From Leishmania donovani (taxonomy: Eukaryota; Euglenozoa; Kinetoplastea; Trypanosomatida; Trypanosomatidae): a stretch of DNA of 64,000 bases. The position numbers were made by a program, and so were the translations under genes. The notes below the pieces were generated by a model that was not told the origin of the DNA, searched no databases, and was given only the letters and a program-made list of their open reading frames with translations. Where the stretch lies: positions 327,958 through 391,957 of the forward strand of contig NC_018233.1 in NCBI RefSeq assembly GCF_000227135.1. Reading direction: 5' to 3'. This document shows positions 22,401-32,180 of the stretch, piece by piece (the first letter of the stretch is position 1; every line of letters begins with the position of its first letter).

Positions 22401-25400
22401 GCAGCAGCAGCAGCAGGGCCCAGCCCGCACCCCGCTTCGTCACATTCGACCGCAGCCTCGCAGAGCACAGGGCCGGCGCGAGAGGCGGCACCGGCGCCAT
22501 TGGACACGAAAGTACTTCAGCTAGTACGTGACGCGTTTCTGCCCCCAAGTGACGATCTCGCCGCACCGTCGTCGCCGTTCGTGCAGCAGCTGAGCCGCCT
22601 GATCTACTCGAGCGGGCGCTACATTGAGTGGCTGAACTTTGGCACATTTGCGAACATCGCCGCCACTCTCGACCGAGTGCTGTCCCAGTGGCCGATGCAT
22701 CATGCCGATGTGGCAACGGCGGCCCCGGCGCGCTTCCTCAGCGGTAACGCTGATGTGGGATGTGGTTGCGCAAGCGACGACCGCGGGGGCGGCGGTGGCG
22801 GTGCTTGTGTTGCTACGGCCGCCACGGCGTCCAGCGGCGGTGAGTTGTCTTCATCTGCCGCCACAAGCTCGTTTCAGCGTCACGACGTGGTCGCGCGAGA
22901 TGCCGGCACGACGCCAGCGGCTGATGCGGCCGGTACTGCTGTGGCACCACATGCGACGGGATCGTGCGTCGTCTTCCGTGCGCCGGTTGCGGCCGGGATG
23001 GCTACCTTGCACGTTTTCGCCGCCATCGCGGACGAGTTCTGGTCTCGGGAGCATGGACGCATCATGTGGCAAGCTATTTCCAGACAGGCGAGACAACGCC
23101 TGGCTGTCATGTCGAGCACGGCTCTCATGCGTGCGTACTCGACGAGATTCTTAGGGTTTAGCACGCACACCTGCACGTACACACGGCTCCGAGTGGCGGT
23201 GCCGAACGTCACCGGCGATGGCACGACGACGACGACGGCGGCGGCGAACGGGGTTCGAGAAATTCTGACGGTGCCCTTCTACGTACTGCGGCTAATGGGA
23301 GTGCGCAGCGCGGCTGCCGAGAGTATGGGCACGCCTGATGAGGTGCTGAGGGTGTACCGCACGAGCGAGCGTGCGGAGTCCTACATGGCGGTGCTGAACG
23401 CCCTCGGCAGCACCACGGCAGCGCGCCCGCTTATCTGCGAGTATCTGAGAAGCGACTTTATGTGGCGCACCATCCCGAACGATGCCTTTGTGCCGCTGGT
23501 CACGGCTTTGGTGGAGCTGGAGTTGACGAGTATGACGGTGCCGGAGCTCTTGTGGGTAAGCGGCAGCCTGGAGCACAGCACTGGCCCGAAGCATGGCCAG
23601 ACCGCCACCTGGAGTCTGCCGGGGCGGTTGGCTGGATGCTTCTCGTCGCACACGATGAAGAGCTTAAACGCGCGCGTCGAGCCACACGAGCTGCGACTCC
23701 TGACCACAGACGATGAAGATGCTTACACCTTCTGCATGGAAACCGACGCTCGCGAGCTGCAAGAGATGACTGGCACGGACAATCGCCACGGCGGTGGCAA
23801 GCTCCCTCTTCTCCACTTCACGCTGCGCCGGATCAGCAGAGATGGTCGCGTGCTGGATCCGCCGCCGTCGGCGACAACGACGCCCAGCGCCGTGCGCGGG
23901 CACACGGGTGGGCGAGGCAGTGCCACGCGATCGTCCACCGTCCGTCACGCTCCCCGCCAAGGCGCTGGTGGGGGCCGAACACCGACACGCTTCGTCGGTG
24001 CACCGACGTGCTACAGCCTCGAATCGGTGGCGAAGTTGCTGTGGGAGCCCGCCTACTCAAAGTCGCCCAATGAGGGCGCACGAATGCCGCTGACAGCCTT
24101 TCCGCCGCTACTTCGATCTATGACGCTGCTGTCGGAAGCGGAACGCCGCGTTGACGACGCCATGCTGCATGACGCCGCCGACCTGCGCCGCGATGGCGCC
24201 TCGCCTGGCAGCAGCGAGTGGCACGCAGGCTCAGAGCCCCTGAGCCTTTGCAACGTAGAGCTGATCTTGCGCATGGCCTGGCGGCTACTCTTCGGCTCTG
24301 CCTCTGAGGCCGCCGCAGTTGCAGCGCCAACGGAGGCGGTTCCGCTGGAGGCTCTCGTGACGTTGTACCTGAGCCTCACCAGCGTCGCGAGTCAATGGAC
24401 CGCGTCGTCGCACACTCGCGCCCTCGGCGCGCGTGCTGCGTCGCGTGAGCCGGCCGAGACGTCTCCCGTCGCGGGCGAGCGCGCGCGCAGGATCGGGGGC
24501 GCCGCCAAGGCGTTGGCGCCGCCATCCATCTTGCTGGCGGTGGATTGTTGCTTGGCGCACTGCGAAGCCGCCCTGCGACCGCGGCTGATGGCGATCGCGC
24601 TTCACACGGACGGCAGCGGCGCGGGTGACGCTGCATGCATGAAGCCGGAGCGCGTAGCGACAGACCTGCGGGTATCGCTGCAGCTGGCAGTGCTGACGGA
24701 GAGACTCCTGCCATGCCCGGCAAATATGGCCGCACCGGCGACGGCGGGTATGCCCGTTCACGAGCTGATCCACCGGCAGCTGTTTTGTGAGCTGAGGGCG
24801 AGCCTGCGCGAGGCACCGCTACAGCGGATCGCTGGAGAGGTATCGCGGCTGCCGTGGTGGGTAGCGCGGCGCGCGCATGCCGAAGTGAGCGGGGACGGCA
24901 CGTCGCCCTCGACTTCGTGGGTCGAGCCGCTTTTGCTACGGGAGATCGGCGCCAAACGGCTGCCGGTGACCGAGCGCGCCACTACCGCCGCCGCCGCGCC
25001 ATCGGCGGCGTCGTGCTCGAGTACGAGCCACCACAGCTTCGAGCTCTTTGAGTGGGCATTGCTGCCGTTCTACGCGAAGCTGGAAGCACGCCAGCATGAT
25101 GCCAACGCGGCCGCCACGACGGCCGATAAGGCTGCGACTGCACCATCGCAGCCACATTCGACAGCAGCACCGATGATGGACAGCTTCCTCTGCCTGGAAG
25201 ATGCGTACCATGACTCTGCTGCTGGGCTTGCTGCGCACCGGTGGTCGCCGCAGTCATCGCTTCATGGGCTTTCCACCGGCCTATCGTCCGGCGCCACTAC
25301 GGATGCCACTAGCGTCAACGGCGACGGCAGCACGACAGCGTTCCAGACCAGCGGCCGCTCCTCTGCGCCACACATGGCGACGCTCGAGGCTGCTCTGAAC

Positions 25401-28400
25401 GCCTTGCCAGCCCAATGCGACTCATTTCACATCCTCCTGCACGTGGTCCGGCAGCTGTTCCTGTCGCACCCGGTTCTCCTGTCTACCGCACCCGACGCCG
25501 CGCTTTACTATGAGCTACGCGCTGCCCGCACGGCGCCCGACCACGAAAAGAGCATCGCGTCGGCCGCTTCAAGTGCTTCAGCGCCGGAGCACGTTCTGGG
25601 GGCGGCAGTGGGACGGCAGGCGTGGGCGACGCTGCCGACGCAGCGAGTGGATCTGCCACACGACCTGCGCCAGCGCTACGTCGACGCCCTCTTCCGTTGC
25701 TTCAAGCGACTCGTGCCTCACCACAGCTGCACTGCAGAGGAGCTGGTGGAGTTGCTCCACCTTCTGTGGCTGGCGGACCCAAACGCCTCCCGCGTCGCTT
25801 CCTCGGCTCCTTCGTCGTCGACGAAGGCATCGACGTCGCAGTGGCCGAGCCTCTTCGCACGCTGCAGCGCCTTCGTGAAGGGGTCGCTGGCTGAGTTGGA
25901 CGCTGCCGTCGAGATGCAGGACACAAATCCCAGCTTGAAGGATGGCAAAGACGTCGGCGCATCACCGTGGCTACTCCGGAGTGTGCCGGATGTGCTTCAG
26001 ACGGTGTACCGCACTGTGCACTACGGCCTCACCAAGAGCATCGTGTTCAAGCCTCGAGAGATGCACTGGCTCTCCGTCAACGCCATGGCCCTTCACCCAC
26101 GATCGATGGTGCTCTTCCTGCACTGCCTCAACATCGTAAGAGGGCTGGAAGAGCAGCGCCAGCAGCATGCCTCCACGCCGCAGCCGCTGTCAAAGCCGCC
26201 GTTGCCGCAGCGGCAGCAGCGAGCACATCACTCGCTGAACAGATTGCACAAGAGCACACTCGAGCTCTTCCAGCCCTTCGTTGTGTATGCCTCGATCACC
26301 GGAGAGGCGACATCGGGGGTGGCGAAGATGCGCTACATGCCGCTGATGCTGGGACCTTTGAGCGACATGGACCCGCAGTTGGTGCTCGTCCTCATTCAAG
26401 CCACGTTTGCGGGGGCTATGTGGTCCAGCGATGCTGGAAAGGATCCACATGGCCGTGGCGGGGGCAGCAGCCGGCGTGAGCGAGCGAACGCGGGGAACGC
26501 CGTCTTCTATCGCAAGATGCTTGCTGCCTCACAGACGGGGGTAGGCCCCATGCGGATGGGCCAGAATGGTCATCTCCAGCCCACCCGCACGTTGGGCGAT
26601 GGAGGCGTGCAGAATGCACGACGACTTCCGGAGAGCATTGCGGCAACGATGGCGGCGTTGCTGATGGTGGCAAGTCACGTGCAAGCGTCGTCGACGGTGT
26701 GGGCCTCGAACGGAGGAGTAGGAGGGCATGGGGATGCATATTCGGCCATGGGCACACGTGCGGCCCCGCGGCGAGCTCCATCGGCGCACATAGGCAGGGC
26801 GCATCATAGCGCGCTGATTTTCCTTCGCAATTCGCTTTATGAGCTGCTCCTGCTGGCGCGCTCGCGCCGACCGCTGCAGTGCGCGTCCGCCGTCACGGTC
26901 GTCCAGGTAATGCAGCTGGCGGTGGTGCAAGAGAGCCCGCGAATGGCGAGGCTGCTGGATTGGCTCTTCTTGAGCCTGCTCATACCACCCGTGCAGATTG
27001 TAGAGAAGGCGATCGTTCCCGCCGCCACGAATGCATCGTTTCACCGCGGGAGCGGGTTCGCCGCAGCCCCTCTGGAGCTCCTCTCCTCGCCTGCCACCGC
27101 CAACACCGCCACCGCCGCTACTCTCACTCAGGGCGGCAGCGGCAACGCCTGCGAAAGCAGTGACAAGTACAGCCTTGTCATCCCTGTAGACACCCTCGGG
27201 GGCACACGCTTCCCAGCCGCGCACGAGGCCGTGCTGCTGCTTCGCCTGCTGCCGGTGCAGTATTGGCGCTCTCTGCTGCATCGTGATGTCTGTTGGCCCA
27301 GGTACCGCGGGTACGCGCTTCAGATGCTCAACAGGCGTTGGCGTTCGCTGGGCGTGACGAGAAGCGACACCCACACGGCTGATACGATGCGACATCCCAC
27401 ACTCAACAAGTGGAATCAACTTCGCGGCTCGCTGTCGTCACTCTTGCTTTCACTGGACGTCGAGTCGATCGCGTGTCTCGTGGCGGAGGCGATGGGGCCG
27501 ATGGTGCTGTTGGTGGTGACGACGGAGCTGCTGCGCGTGTTGGCACGGCAGCGCGCCTGCTCGGGCGACAGCCCTACCACCGCACGCAAGGAGGCGGAGG
27601 GCATGCCACGCGCCGTATGCGCTGCGATGCGAACTGCGCCGCACACCGGCGGCTGCCAGCACGCGCAAGCGGACGAGTGGCCAGCGGGCATCGCTGCACC
27701 GAGTGACGCAGGCGACGACACCCTCTCGCCCGCAGCGTTGACGTCGTTTGAGGTGGTGCGTCTTTATGCCTCTCCTAGGTCCGTGCTGGCAGACGAGGCG
27801 GTTCAGCCGTGGCTGGAAGCGGCGTGCAATGTAATCGATCAGCTGGCGAGTACGCGGCATACCGACTTCGTGGCGGTGCTTGAGCGAGAGGCGGAGTGGC
27901 AGAGGCGCGTGACGGAGGCCTCTTCGTATCGCGGCGCGGCAGCGGAGGAGATGCCCCTTGGAGTCTTCCACCGGACCGCCGTTGAGGCAATGGCGGCGGC
28001 GAGAGCGGCAACCAAGGGAGGCGCCTGTGAAACCGCTGCGCCCGTGCTTGACATCGGAGAGGACGGCGTAACTGAGGCCAGCGGCGTCGGCGACGGTGCT
28101 GAGGCACGCGATAAGGCTGCGCTTGACTCTGACACCGGCGCACCGACGGCAGGCGACGACGTGAGTGCTCTTGTAGGCAGCGACGGATGCGGTGCACCGA
28201 CGACGGACCTCTTCGCTACCACGGCCGCCGCGCTGGACGACGCCGCGGGCGAATGGTCTGAGGACTCAGACGCGGCAGCAGAGCGGCCGCTCGTGCTTGA
28301 CTGGAGGCCAATCGCCGAGTTTGTGCGCGCAGTGCGTGAGGTGGATCCAGGCATCTCACAACGGCAGGTGCGACTGGAGTGTTGGATGCGCCAGCCGGAG

Positions 28401-30221
28401 CTGGCGGCGGGCGCGCCAGCGGAGGCGCAGGCGCTGCCAGCGGCGCGCACTCGCCCCTTCTCGCCAGCAACGACACCGACCGCTCCGTCAGCGTCATTCG
28501 CAGAGGCAGCCGTGGCGGGTGATATGGATGATGCCCGTGATGTGCTGCACAACGCTGCTGGTGCCATCCTGCAGCATGCACGCGCGTACTGGCAGGCGGC
28601 GGATCGAGCGCATGGTGTGCGGCCGCTGTTGATGATGAACTTGCGCGACGCTCTGAACTTTTATTCTCTCGATACGCAGCAGGTCTGCCATACCGGTGAC
28701 GGCGCCGCTGGCGGGCAGCTGGTAAGCCCCACTTACGAGGGCGATACAGCCAAAGCCCCGAGCAGCACCGCCTCTTCCGCAGCGAGGGACAGCACCCGTG
28801 ACTCTGCCGAGATCGTGGAACAGGCTCGCTGGCTAGAATACGTCACTGGCGGCAGCGACTTCGACCGCAGCAACGATCCCGCTGCGTCCTGGAACAGTCT
28901 CTCCACGACGATGGTACTTGGGCTGGTACGCCCCTGCCCCGCCCTCTCGGTGCCATCGATTCGCGCGCCCAGGGCAACGGGTGAGGCGACGACGGTTGGC
29001 GAACACAAGCGTCGTCGGATCGCCCTGCTCCGACGCGCCGGTGTGCTAGCCTCGGCGCAGGAGATGGCAGAGCGGTGTCGCGCGTACGGGCTGAGCTGCG
29101 CGATGCGGCGTGACGGCGCGCGCACGTGGCTTGTCACATATGCGACAGATTTTTGGCGCCGGAAGTCGCGGCGGCTGCAGCGCGAGATTTTTGAGTGCGT
29201 TGTCGGTGACGACGATGTCGCGGCGGCTGCACGCGCACGCTTGCACGCGTCCGCCAGTGGCGTTTCAGCGAATCGCCATGCAGGGGCGGCCAGGCAGGAG
29301 ACAGCAGCAGCCGCGTCCGTGGCAGGGCGGCCCGTGATGGATGGACGCATGTCTGACGTGGAGCGTCGTGCCCGCCACCGGCTCCAACTTCTCCGTTGCG
29401 ATGACCTCGCGCAGCTACTGCTGCTCATGACGTCCAAGACGTCGGCGGCGCTACCGTTGCCGAGTGCGAAGGGTGGAGCCAACACGGGCACGGAGGCATC
29501 GCTCTCGCTTCTACAGCTGAAGATGCGTGTCGTGATGGAAACAATGGCGGAGCTGCTGCCGAGCGCCTCCACGAACGAACTGATGCAGGTGGTGCTCGCG
29601 CTTCTCAAGCTCTCGATCTCTGCCGCAGCGACCGACGCCAGCAGCACGGACGCGACCGCGTCCCAGCTTCTTCACTACGTGTGTCTCGAGGCGCGGCGCC
29701 TGCTGGCGAATGTGGCGGTGCTCGTCGCCAACGATGTGGAGCGCTTCACCTTTGGCGAGCTGCTTTGGCTCATCACGCGGCTGCACACCCCATGCATTCG
29801 GGCGGCGGCACCGCCTCGCGCGCAGTCGGCTCAGCAGGCGGAAGGCGGCGCGGCGGCGCGGGGCGAGACGTTCCCGAGGCCTACGCACGGCAAGACGTCG
29901 GGAGATGAGTCTCTCGATGTGTCGATGTCTTACGTGTCAGCCGCTGTCGCGCGCGCCATCCGCGTTGTCATTGAGGGCTCCAACGACCCCACGGGCGGTG
30001 AGCGAGGTGACTGTGCTGACCCTCACGATGAAATCGGCGATGACACTGATGTCTCGACTAACAGGACAGCTGCCTTTGACGACGAGGTGCCCGTCAATTC
30101 TCAGTCGGCGTCACCCGTGACAGTGGCGCAGTGGGCCAAGGCCGTCGCTGCGGCAGAGCAGCTGCAAGGGAAGTCGCAGATGCAATACCTGCTGCAGCTG
30201 GTGGAGCGCTCGGCGGTGTGA
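19443..30221 (+). CDS. Giant hypothetical protein with helical-repeat-like segments
   Basis: 3592 residues from the ATG at 19443. The first ~110 residues are Ser/Ala/Arg-rich with few acidic residues (MQRRGWRPGHDPPGSS..., ATALRRSSLQLPTRRLQSST), compatible with a mitochondrial presequence. Ordered, Leu-rich helical pieces are separated by low-complexity linkers. Several resemble the helix pairs of heptatricopeptide/octotricopeptide-type repeats: VPELLWVSGSL at about 1366, ELVELLHLLWLAD at about 2100, NELMQVVLALLKLSI at about 3378 and FGELLWLITRL at about 3437. In other organisms such repeats occur in organellar RNA-binding proteins. I infer, with low confidence, an organellar RNA-metabolism role. 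No catalytic motif or RAP-like end was recognised. A (AGC)7 run at 22396-22416 encodes part of a Ser/Ala tract. The C-terminal ~60 residues, after an acidic linker, form a predicted helix ending QMQYLLQLVERSAV. Confidence 0.75.
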   Translation: MQRRGWRPGHDPPGSSPVTWLSNTSCTFSYASSAAARGALICGAAAASIVETQQLADAAARARCRAHCRCGSAATALRRSSLQLPTRRLQSSTLASAPFIVTRKCPLHTASSPPPCAEPAPQGHSGGDGRFSVPTPSAAAAATDSTRQEVVHRRRQAKRAAARSESASTSAEKRASEEAGRYGRDARDTSSGHPRHTKQPLSAAAASQRTPMPARQDECIPGQGPALLEAARLPAPPTRYNATPESICSYLLTLRRAVSCNRAGTHLSSMTRRAALVFMHQILPTLMAMPPVPEADLLTGSTVSTPGGDAAVERHDVESGASSSIADAARASCDVEPLAHPSFPPQPPPRASHPNTLESLPASADASRQLKEWGKGTVPWTEPLAEAILLMCNRLDCEIRQMWVARAALLYLVFEEGKACADPLQPQPAALGAPASSPTRTPRSTLNDKAQLALALMRTLEVHRRQSRLMREVLRPVTMRFALQLREKANAAASSDGLGSRGEAAAVALSELRSRDRRAAGVGGDGKVAAHASFVPRAVAAPLPPRESSFVNLERYLADGLLPLLYGEFVHYCRAVEQWHDCSYRAVAHTTVEATTAAASTAAAAPAASPQQQHAPRPSAQDGGTCLPYMSRADIETFSLLAAVLHRALGLRGVARCGDEVYFDLNGHGADAYTSVAPRSHGIASDPSGGVGASADHLQYGREQLRGSMTDAAPAGAPRPPRKPRCQPAVPLRALRLTIEAITARLDADGGPHTGAQELVSRNSMQQVRAGYDVRTYSPPPFVPPLDARGARGGGDPSPPSSASSPTSRFGGAAASSSARSPRVPSATAPSPKAAREGRCHGGCKGHDCMTTGSGSPRTTTTTPSPLDGFGNFNIGSFLPILTLCAHDRSFNIFVTTAADRTGVHAATTSVAGSASPASPTPAAEPSAPPEEDVSALAAAVSRLLLLGVYWAPLCRTYQLPAVLAFFARATTVELTHAAAEKSTSAAAAAAGPSPHPASSHSTAASQSTGPAREAAPAPLDTKVLQLVRDAFLPPSDDLAAPSSPFVQQLSRLIYSSGRYIEWLNFGTFANIAATLDRVLSQWPMHHADVATAAPARFLSGNADVGCGCASDDRGGGGGGACVATAATASSGGELSSSAATSSFQRHDVVARDAGTTPAADAAGTAVAPHATGSCVVFRAPVAAGMATLHVFAAIADEFWSREHGRIMWQAISRQARQRLAVMSSTALMRAYSTRFLGFSTHTCTYTRLRVAVPNVTGDGTTTTTAAANGVREILTVPFYVLRLMGVRSAAAESMGTPDEVLRVYRTSERAESYMAVLNALGSTTAARPLICEYLRSDFMWRTIPNDAFVPLVTALVELELTSMTVPELLWVSGSLEHSTGPKHGQTATWSLPGRLAGCFSSHTMKSLNARVEPHELRLLTTDDEDAYTFCMETDARELQEMTGTDNRHGGGKLPLLHFTLRRISRDGRVLDPPPSATTTPSAVRGHTGGRGSATRSSTVRHAPRQGAGGGRTPTRFVGAPTCYSLESVAKLLWEPAYSKSPNEGARMPLTAFPPLLRSMTLLSEAERRVDDAMLHDAADLRRDGASPGSSEWHAGSEPLSLCNVELILRMAWRLLFGSASEAAAVAAPTEAVPLEALVTLYLSLTSVASQWTASSHTRALGARAASREPAETSPVAGERARRIGGAAKALAPPSILLAVDCCLAHCEAALRPRLMAIALHTDGSGAGDAACMKPERVATDLRVSLQLAVLTERLLPCPANMAAPATAGMPVHELIHRQLFCELRASLREAPLQRIAGEVSRLPWWVARRAHAEVSGDGTSPSTSWVEPLLLREIGAKRLPVTERATTAAAAPSAASCSSTSHHSFELFEWALLPFYAKLEARQHDANAAATTADKAATAPSQPHSTAAPMMDSFLCLEDAYHDSAAGLAAHRWSPQSSLHGLSTGLSSGATTDATSVNGDGSTTAFQTSGRSSAPHMATLEAALNALPAQCDSFHILLHVVRQLFLSHPVLLSTAPDAALYYELRAARTAPDHEKSIASAASSASAPEHVLGAAVGRQAWATLPTQRVDLPHDLRQRYVDALFRCFKRLVPHHSCTAEELVELLHLLWLADPNASRVASSAPSSSTKASTSQWPSLFARCSAFVKGSLAELDAAVEMQDTNPSLKDGKDVGASPWLLRSVPDVLQTVYRTVHYGLTKSIVFKPREMHWLSVNAMALHPRSMVLFLHCLNIVRGLEEQRQQHASTPQPLSKPPLPQRQQRAHHSLNRLHKSTLELFQPFVVYASITGEATSGVAKMRYMPLMLGPLSDMDPQLVLVLIQATFAGAMWSSDAGKDPHGRGGGSSRRERANAGNAVFYRKMLAASQTGVGPMRMGQNGHLQPTRTLGDGGVQNARRLPESIAATMAALLMVASHVQASSTVWASNGGVGGHGDAYSAMGTRAAPRRAPSAHIGRAHHSALIFLRNSLYELLLLARSRRPLQCASAVTVVQVMQLAVVQESPRMARLLDWLFLSLLIPPVQIVEKAIVPAATNASFHRGSGFAAAPLELLSSPATANTATAATLTQGGSGNACESSDKYSLVIPVDTLGGTRFPAAHEAVLLLRLLPVQYWRSLLHRDVCWPRYRGYALQMLNRRWRSLGVTRSDTHTADTMRHPTLNKWNQLRGSLSSLLLSLDVESIACLVAEAMGPMVLLVVTTELLRVLARQRACSGDSPTTARKEAEGMPRAVCAAMRTAPHTGGCQHAQADEWPAGIAAPSDAGDDTLSPAALTSFEVVRLYASPRSVLADEAVQPWLEAACNVIDQLASTRHTDFVAVLEREAEWQRRVTEASSYRGAAAEEMPLGVFHRTAVEAMAAARAATKGGACETAAPVLDIGEDGVTEASGVGDGAEARDKAALDSDTGAPTAGDDVSALVGSDGCGAPTTDLFATTAAALDDAAGEWSEDSDAAAERPLVLDWRPIAEFVRAVREVDPGISQRQVRLECWMRQPELAAGAPAEAQALPAARTRPFSPATTPTAPSASFAEAAVAGDMDDARDVLHNAAGAILQHARAYWQAADRAHGVRPLLMMNLRDALNFYSLDTQQVCHTGDGAAGGQLVSPTYEGDTAKAPSSTASSAARDSTRDSAEIVEQARWLEYVTGGSDFDRSNDPAASWNSLSTTMVLGLVRPCPALSVPSIRAPRATGEATTVGEHKRRRIALLRRAGVLASAQEMAERCRAYGLSCAMRRDGARTWLVTYATDFWRRKSRRLQREIFECVVGDDDVAAAARARLHASASGVSANRHAGAARQETAAAASVAGRPVMDGRMSDVERRARHRLQLLRCDDLAQLLLLMTSKTSAALPLPSAKGGANTGTEASLSLLQLKMRVVMETMAELLPSASTNELMQVVLALLKLSISAAATDASSTDATASQLLHYVCLEARRLLANVAVLVANDVERFTFGELLWLITRLHTPCIRAAAPPRAQSAQQAEGGAAARGETFPRPTHGKTSGDESLDVSMSYVSAAVARAIRVVIEGSNDPTGGERGDCADPHDEIGDDTDVSTNRTAAFDDEVPVNSQSASPVTVAQWAKAVAAAEQLQGKSQMQYLLQLVERSAV

Positions 30222-30238
30222 GCGAGCGCTTTACATTG

Positions 30239-30282
30239 TTGTGTGTGTGTGTGTGTGTGCGTGTGCGTGCGTGCGTGCGTGC
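30239..30282 (+). repeat. (TG)n / GTGC microsatellite in 3' UTR
   Basis: About ten TG units pass into GTGCGTGC repeats, starting 18 nt after the stop codon of the 3592-aa gene. Confidence 0.85.
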
Positions 30283-30810
30283 CATTGCTTGTGTGCCGCG
30301 TTTAATGTCTTGGGCGTGGATTCCGCATATTCGGCAACGTGATGGGCAGGAAAGGGGCGCCCGGCGGCGCATATCCGTGGCACCGATCACCGCAATGCGA
30401 ACAGCGTCGAGGTGGCAGAGGGGCGGGACGGTGCTGCGAACAGAGTATGGAGGAACACGGAACACTGTGGACGGATGCGCAAGCAAGCGAACTGACGAAC
30501 ATATCAAAAGAGGCACTGCTGCCGCTGCTGCTGTTGCTGATGATGATGCTCCGAGTTGCTGGTGCCAGCGGGCTCTATCAGAGGACGCGCCGCCCGTGAT
30601 GCGAGGTGAGACCGATATCTATGCACGTCTGAACGTGTGCGTGTGTATGCGGCAGCTCCGATCGTGCACTGCACGCTTGACACCAACAACAGCACACGCA
30701 GCCATGCTCTCGTTTCTTCTCGGAGCCATAGGCGCGTCTTTGCATGCTCCCCATGCTTCACGTCTTCCCCCTTCCGCCTCCTCAGCGTCTCCCGTCTTTC
30801 GCCGTGCCGC

Positions 30811-30849
30811 TCTCTCCCTCTCCCTCTGCATGTGTGTGTGTGTTTCAAG
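30811..30849 (+). promoter_or_regulatory. Candidate trans-splice acceptor for the SNARE gene
   Basis: A tract of about 18 pyrimidines, then a TG run, then an AG at 30848-30849, 93 nt upstream of the ATG at 30942. Other AGs nearer the start (about 30891 and 30932) are possible. Confidence 0.3.
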
Positions 30850-30941
30850 ACCACTCGCCTGGGCATCCAAACCTCTGCCCCCCCCTCCCAAGCCCCAAAT
30901 TCCCATCCCTATCCCACCCCGATCGATCATCTAGCTGCGCG

Positions 30942-32180
30942 ATGAAGCGCTCCATACGCACACTCGAACAGCTGCAACTGCGCTTAACAAGTGACGCGGC
31001 GACCACCGGAGGCGGCAGCAGCCGCACTGGGACCACCGTTGAGCAGCGCCGTGCCGCCGAGGCAGCCAAGCAGAAGCGGTTGGCAACGCTGACCCCATAC
31101 AAGCAGGCAGAGTACCGATGCGTCGAATGCGTTGCAGAGCTGCGGCAGGCGTTGCGCGATGTGGAGGAGTTTGAGGTTGCGTTGGGGCGCCGAACCAGCG
31201 CCGGCGTCGGCCGATCGAGAGAAGAGGAGGAGGCAGGAGACGCCGTGGACGCGGACGATGACGAGAGCACGAGGCTGCTCCGCCGACAGGAAGGGCGCCA
31301 AGGGCCGTCGAGCTCCACCGAAACCGCTCTGCTAGAGCAGGAGCTTGCTCGTAGCCGGCAGCAGGCAAGGCGTGCTCATCAGCGCCTTCAGCAGCTGCAG
31401 CGTGAAGCCGCGCGACTCGCCTCCAGGGCGGCTGCCAAGGCACCCGCAGTTACGTCCTCCGCTGCCGTTGCACCTGTCGCCGACGCCTCGGCTCCTTCAG
31501 CAGCACTGGAGGCGCTTGAGTGGCAACGGGCGCTGCCGCACGTCGAGCGGGCAAAGCAGTGGTACCGTGACGTGTTTGGGATAAGGGTGGTGTCGTCTCT
31601 GGACGATCCGGTGCTGCAGCTGAACAGACCCGCACAGCCGCAGCAGTCGGCTGGCAGCATGGCGCACTTCGGCAGAGGCGCCAATCCCGTTCCGTCATGC
31701 GTGACCGCTGCCGCGGCGTGCTCCTTCTCCTCCTCCGCACAGGCGCGGGGCAGTGAAAGCGCCGCCGGCTGGGTCAGCCCACAGGAAGGCAGTGAGGCGC
31801 GCGCCGGCGGCGCCGTCGCGTCGACGGTATCGCCGCTACTGATGCTCCAAAGTGCCCGCGAGGATGCGGAGTTTCGCGAGTTCTTTGCCTCGGTGCAGGC
31901 CAACGACGAGCTTATCGACGCGGCCATGGATCGCATCAGCGACGGCGTTCACCGACTCCTGGAGAACGCGCGTGGCATGCAGGACGAGCTGGCGGTGCAG
32001 GAGGCGCTGCTGCAGCAGGCAGAGGTGTCTGCGGAGGCGGCCGAGGCGCAGCTCACGCAGATGAACCGCCGCCTCCGCCGCGCCATCCGCGAGATGGAAG
32101 ATTCGTCGATCTGCATGTATGTCGTGTGCCTGCTCGTGCTGCTACTCGTCCTTGGGCTGCTGTTGCGCGTTGCGAGCTGA
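30942..32180 (+). CDS. Qc-type SNARE-like protein, tail-anchored
   Basis: 412 residues from the ATG at 30942. The frame is open further upstream, but that part is pyrimidine-rich UTR. The C-terminus is diagnostic: a SNARE-type coiled coil from about residue 325 to 385 (DRISDGVHRLLENARGMQDE and the segment after it). Its heptad layers centre on Gln353, in the ELAVQ context where Qc-SNAREs carry the zero-layer glutamine. A hydrophobic tail anchor follows at about 389-410 (MYVVCLLVLLLVLGLLL). SNAREs of this type contribute one helix to the four-helix bundle that drives vesicle fusion in the endomembrane system. The N-terminal half has a short helical region (residues ~50-85, QAEYRCVECVAELRQALRDV) and a second coiled coil near residue 130-165. 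An Ala/Ser-rich linker separates them from the SNARE motif. I cannot assign the compartment or the exact orthologue. Confidence 0.75.
   Translation: MKRSIRTLEQLQLRLTSDAATTGGGSSRTGTTVEQRRAAEAAKQKRLATLTPYKQAEYRCVECVAELRQALRDVEEFEVALGRRTSAGVGRSREEEEAGDAVDADDDESTRLLRRQEGRQGPSSSTETALLEQELARSRQQARRAHQRLQQLQREAARLASRAAAKAPAVTSSAAVAPVADASAPSAALEALEWQRALPHVERAKQWYRDVFGIRVVSSLDDPVLQLNRPAQPQQSAGSMAHFGRGANPVPSCVTAAAACSFSSSAQARGSESAAGWVSPQEGSEARAGGAVASTVSPLLMLQSAREDAEFREFFASVQANDELIDAAMDRISDGVHRLLENARGMQDELAVQEALLQQAEVSAEAAEAQLTQMNRRLRRAIREMEDSSICMYVVCLLVLLLVLGLLLRVAS

Larger units (their letters stand above)
30222..30941. other. Intergenic spacer and UTRs, 0.7 kb
   Basis: The shortest spacer in the array. 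A (TG)10 run with following GTGCGTGC repeats (30239-30282) sits just after the stop codon at 30221. A pyrimidine tract at 30811-30830 precedes the next gene. No gene seen. Confidence 0.6.
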
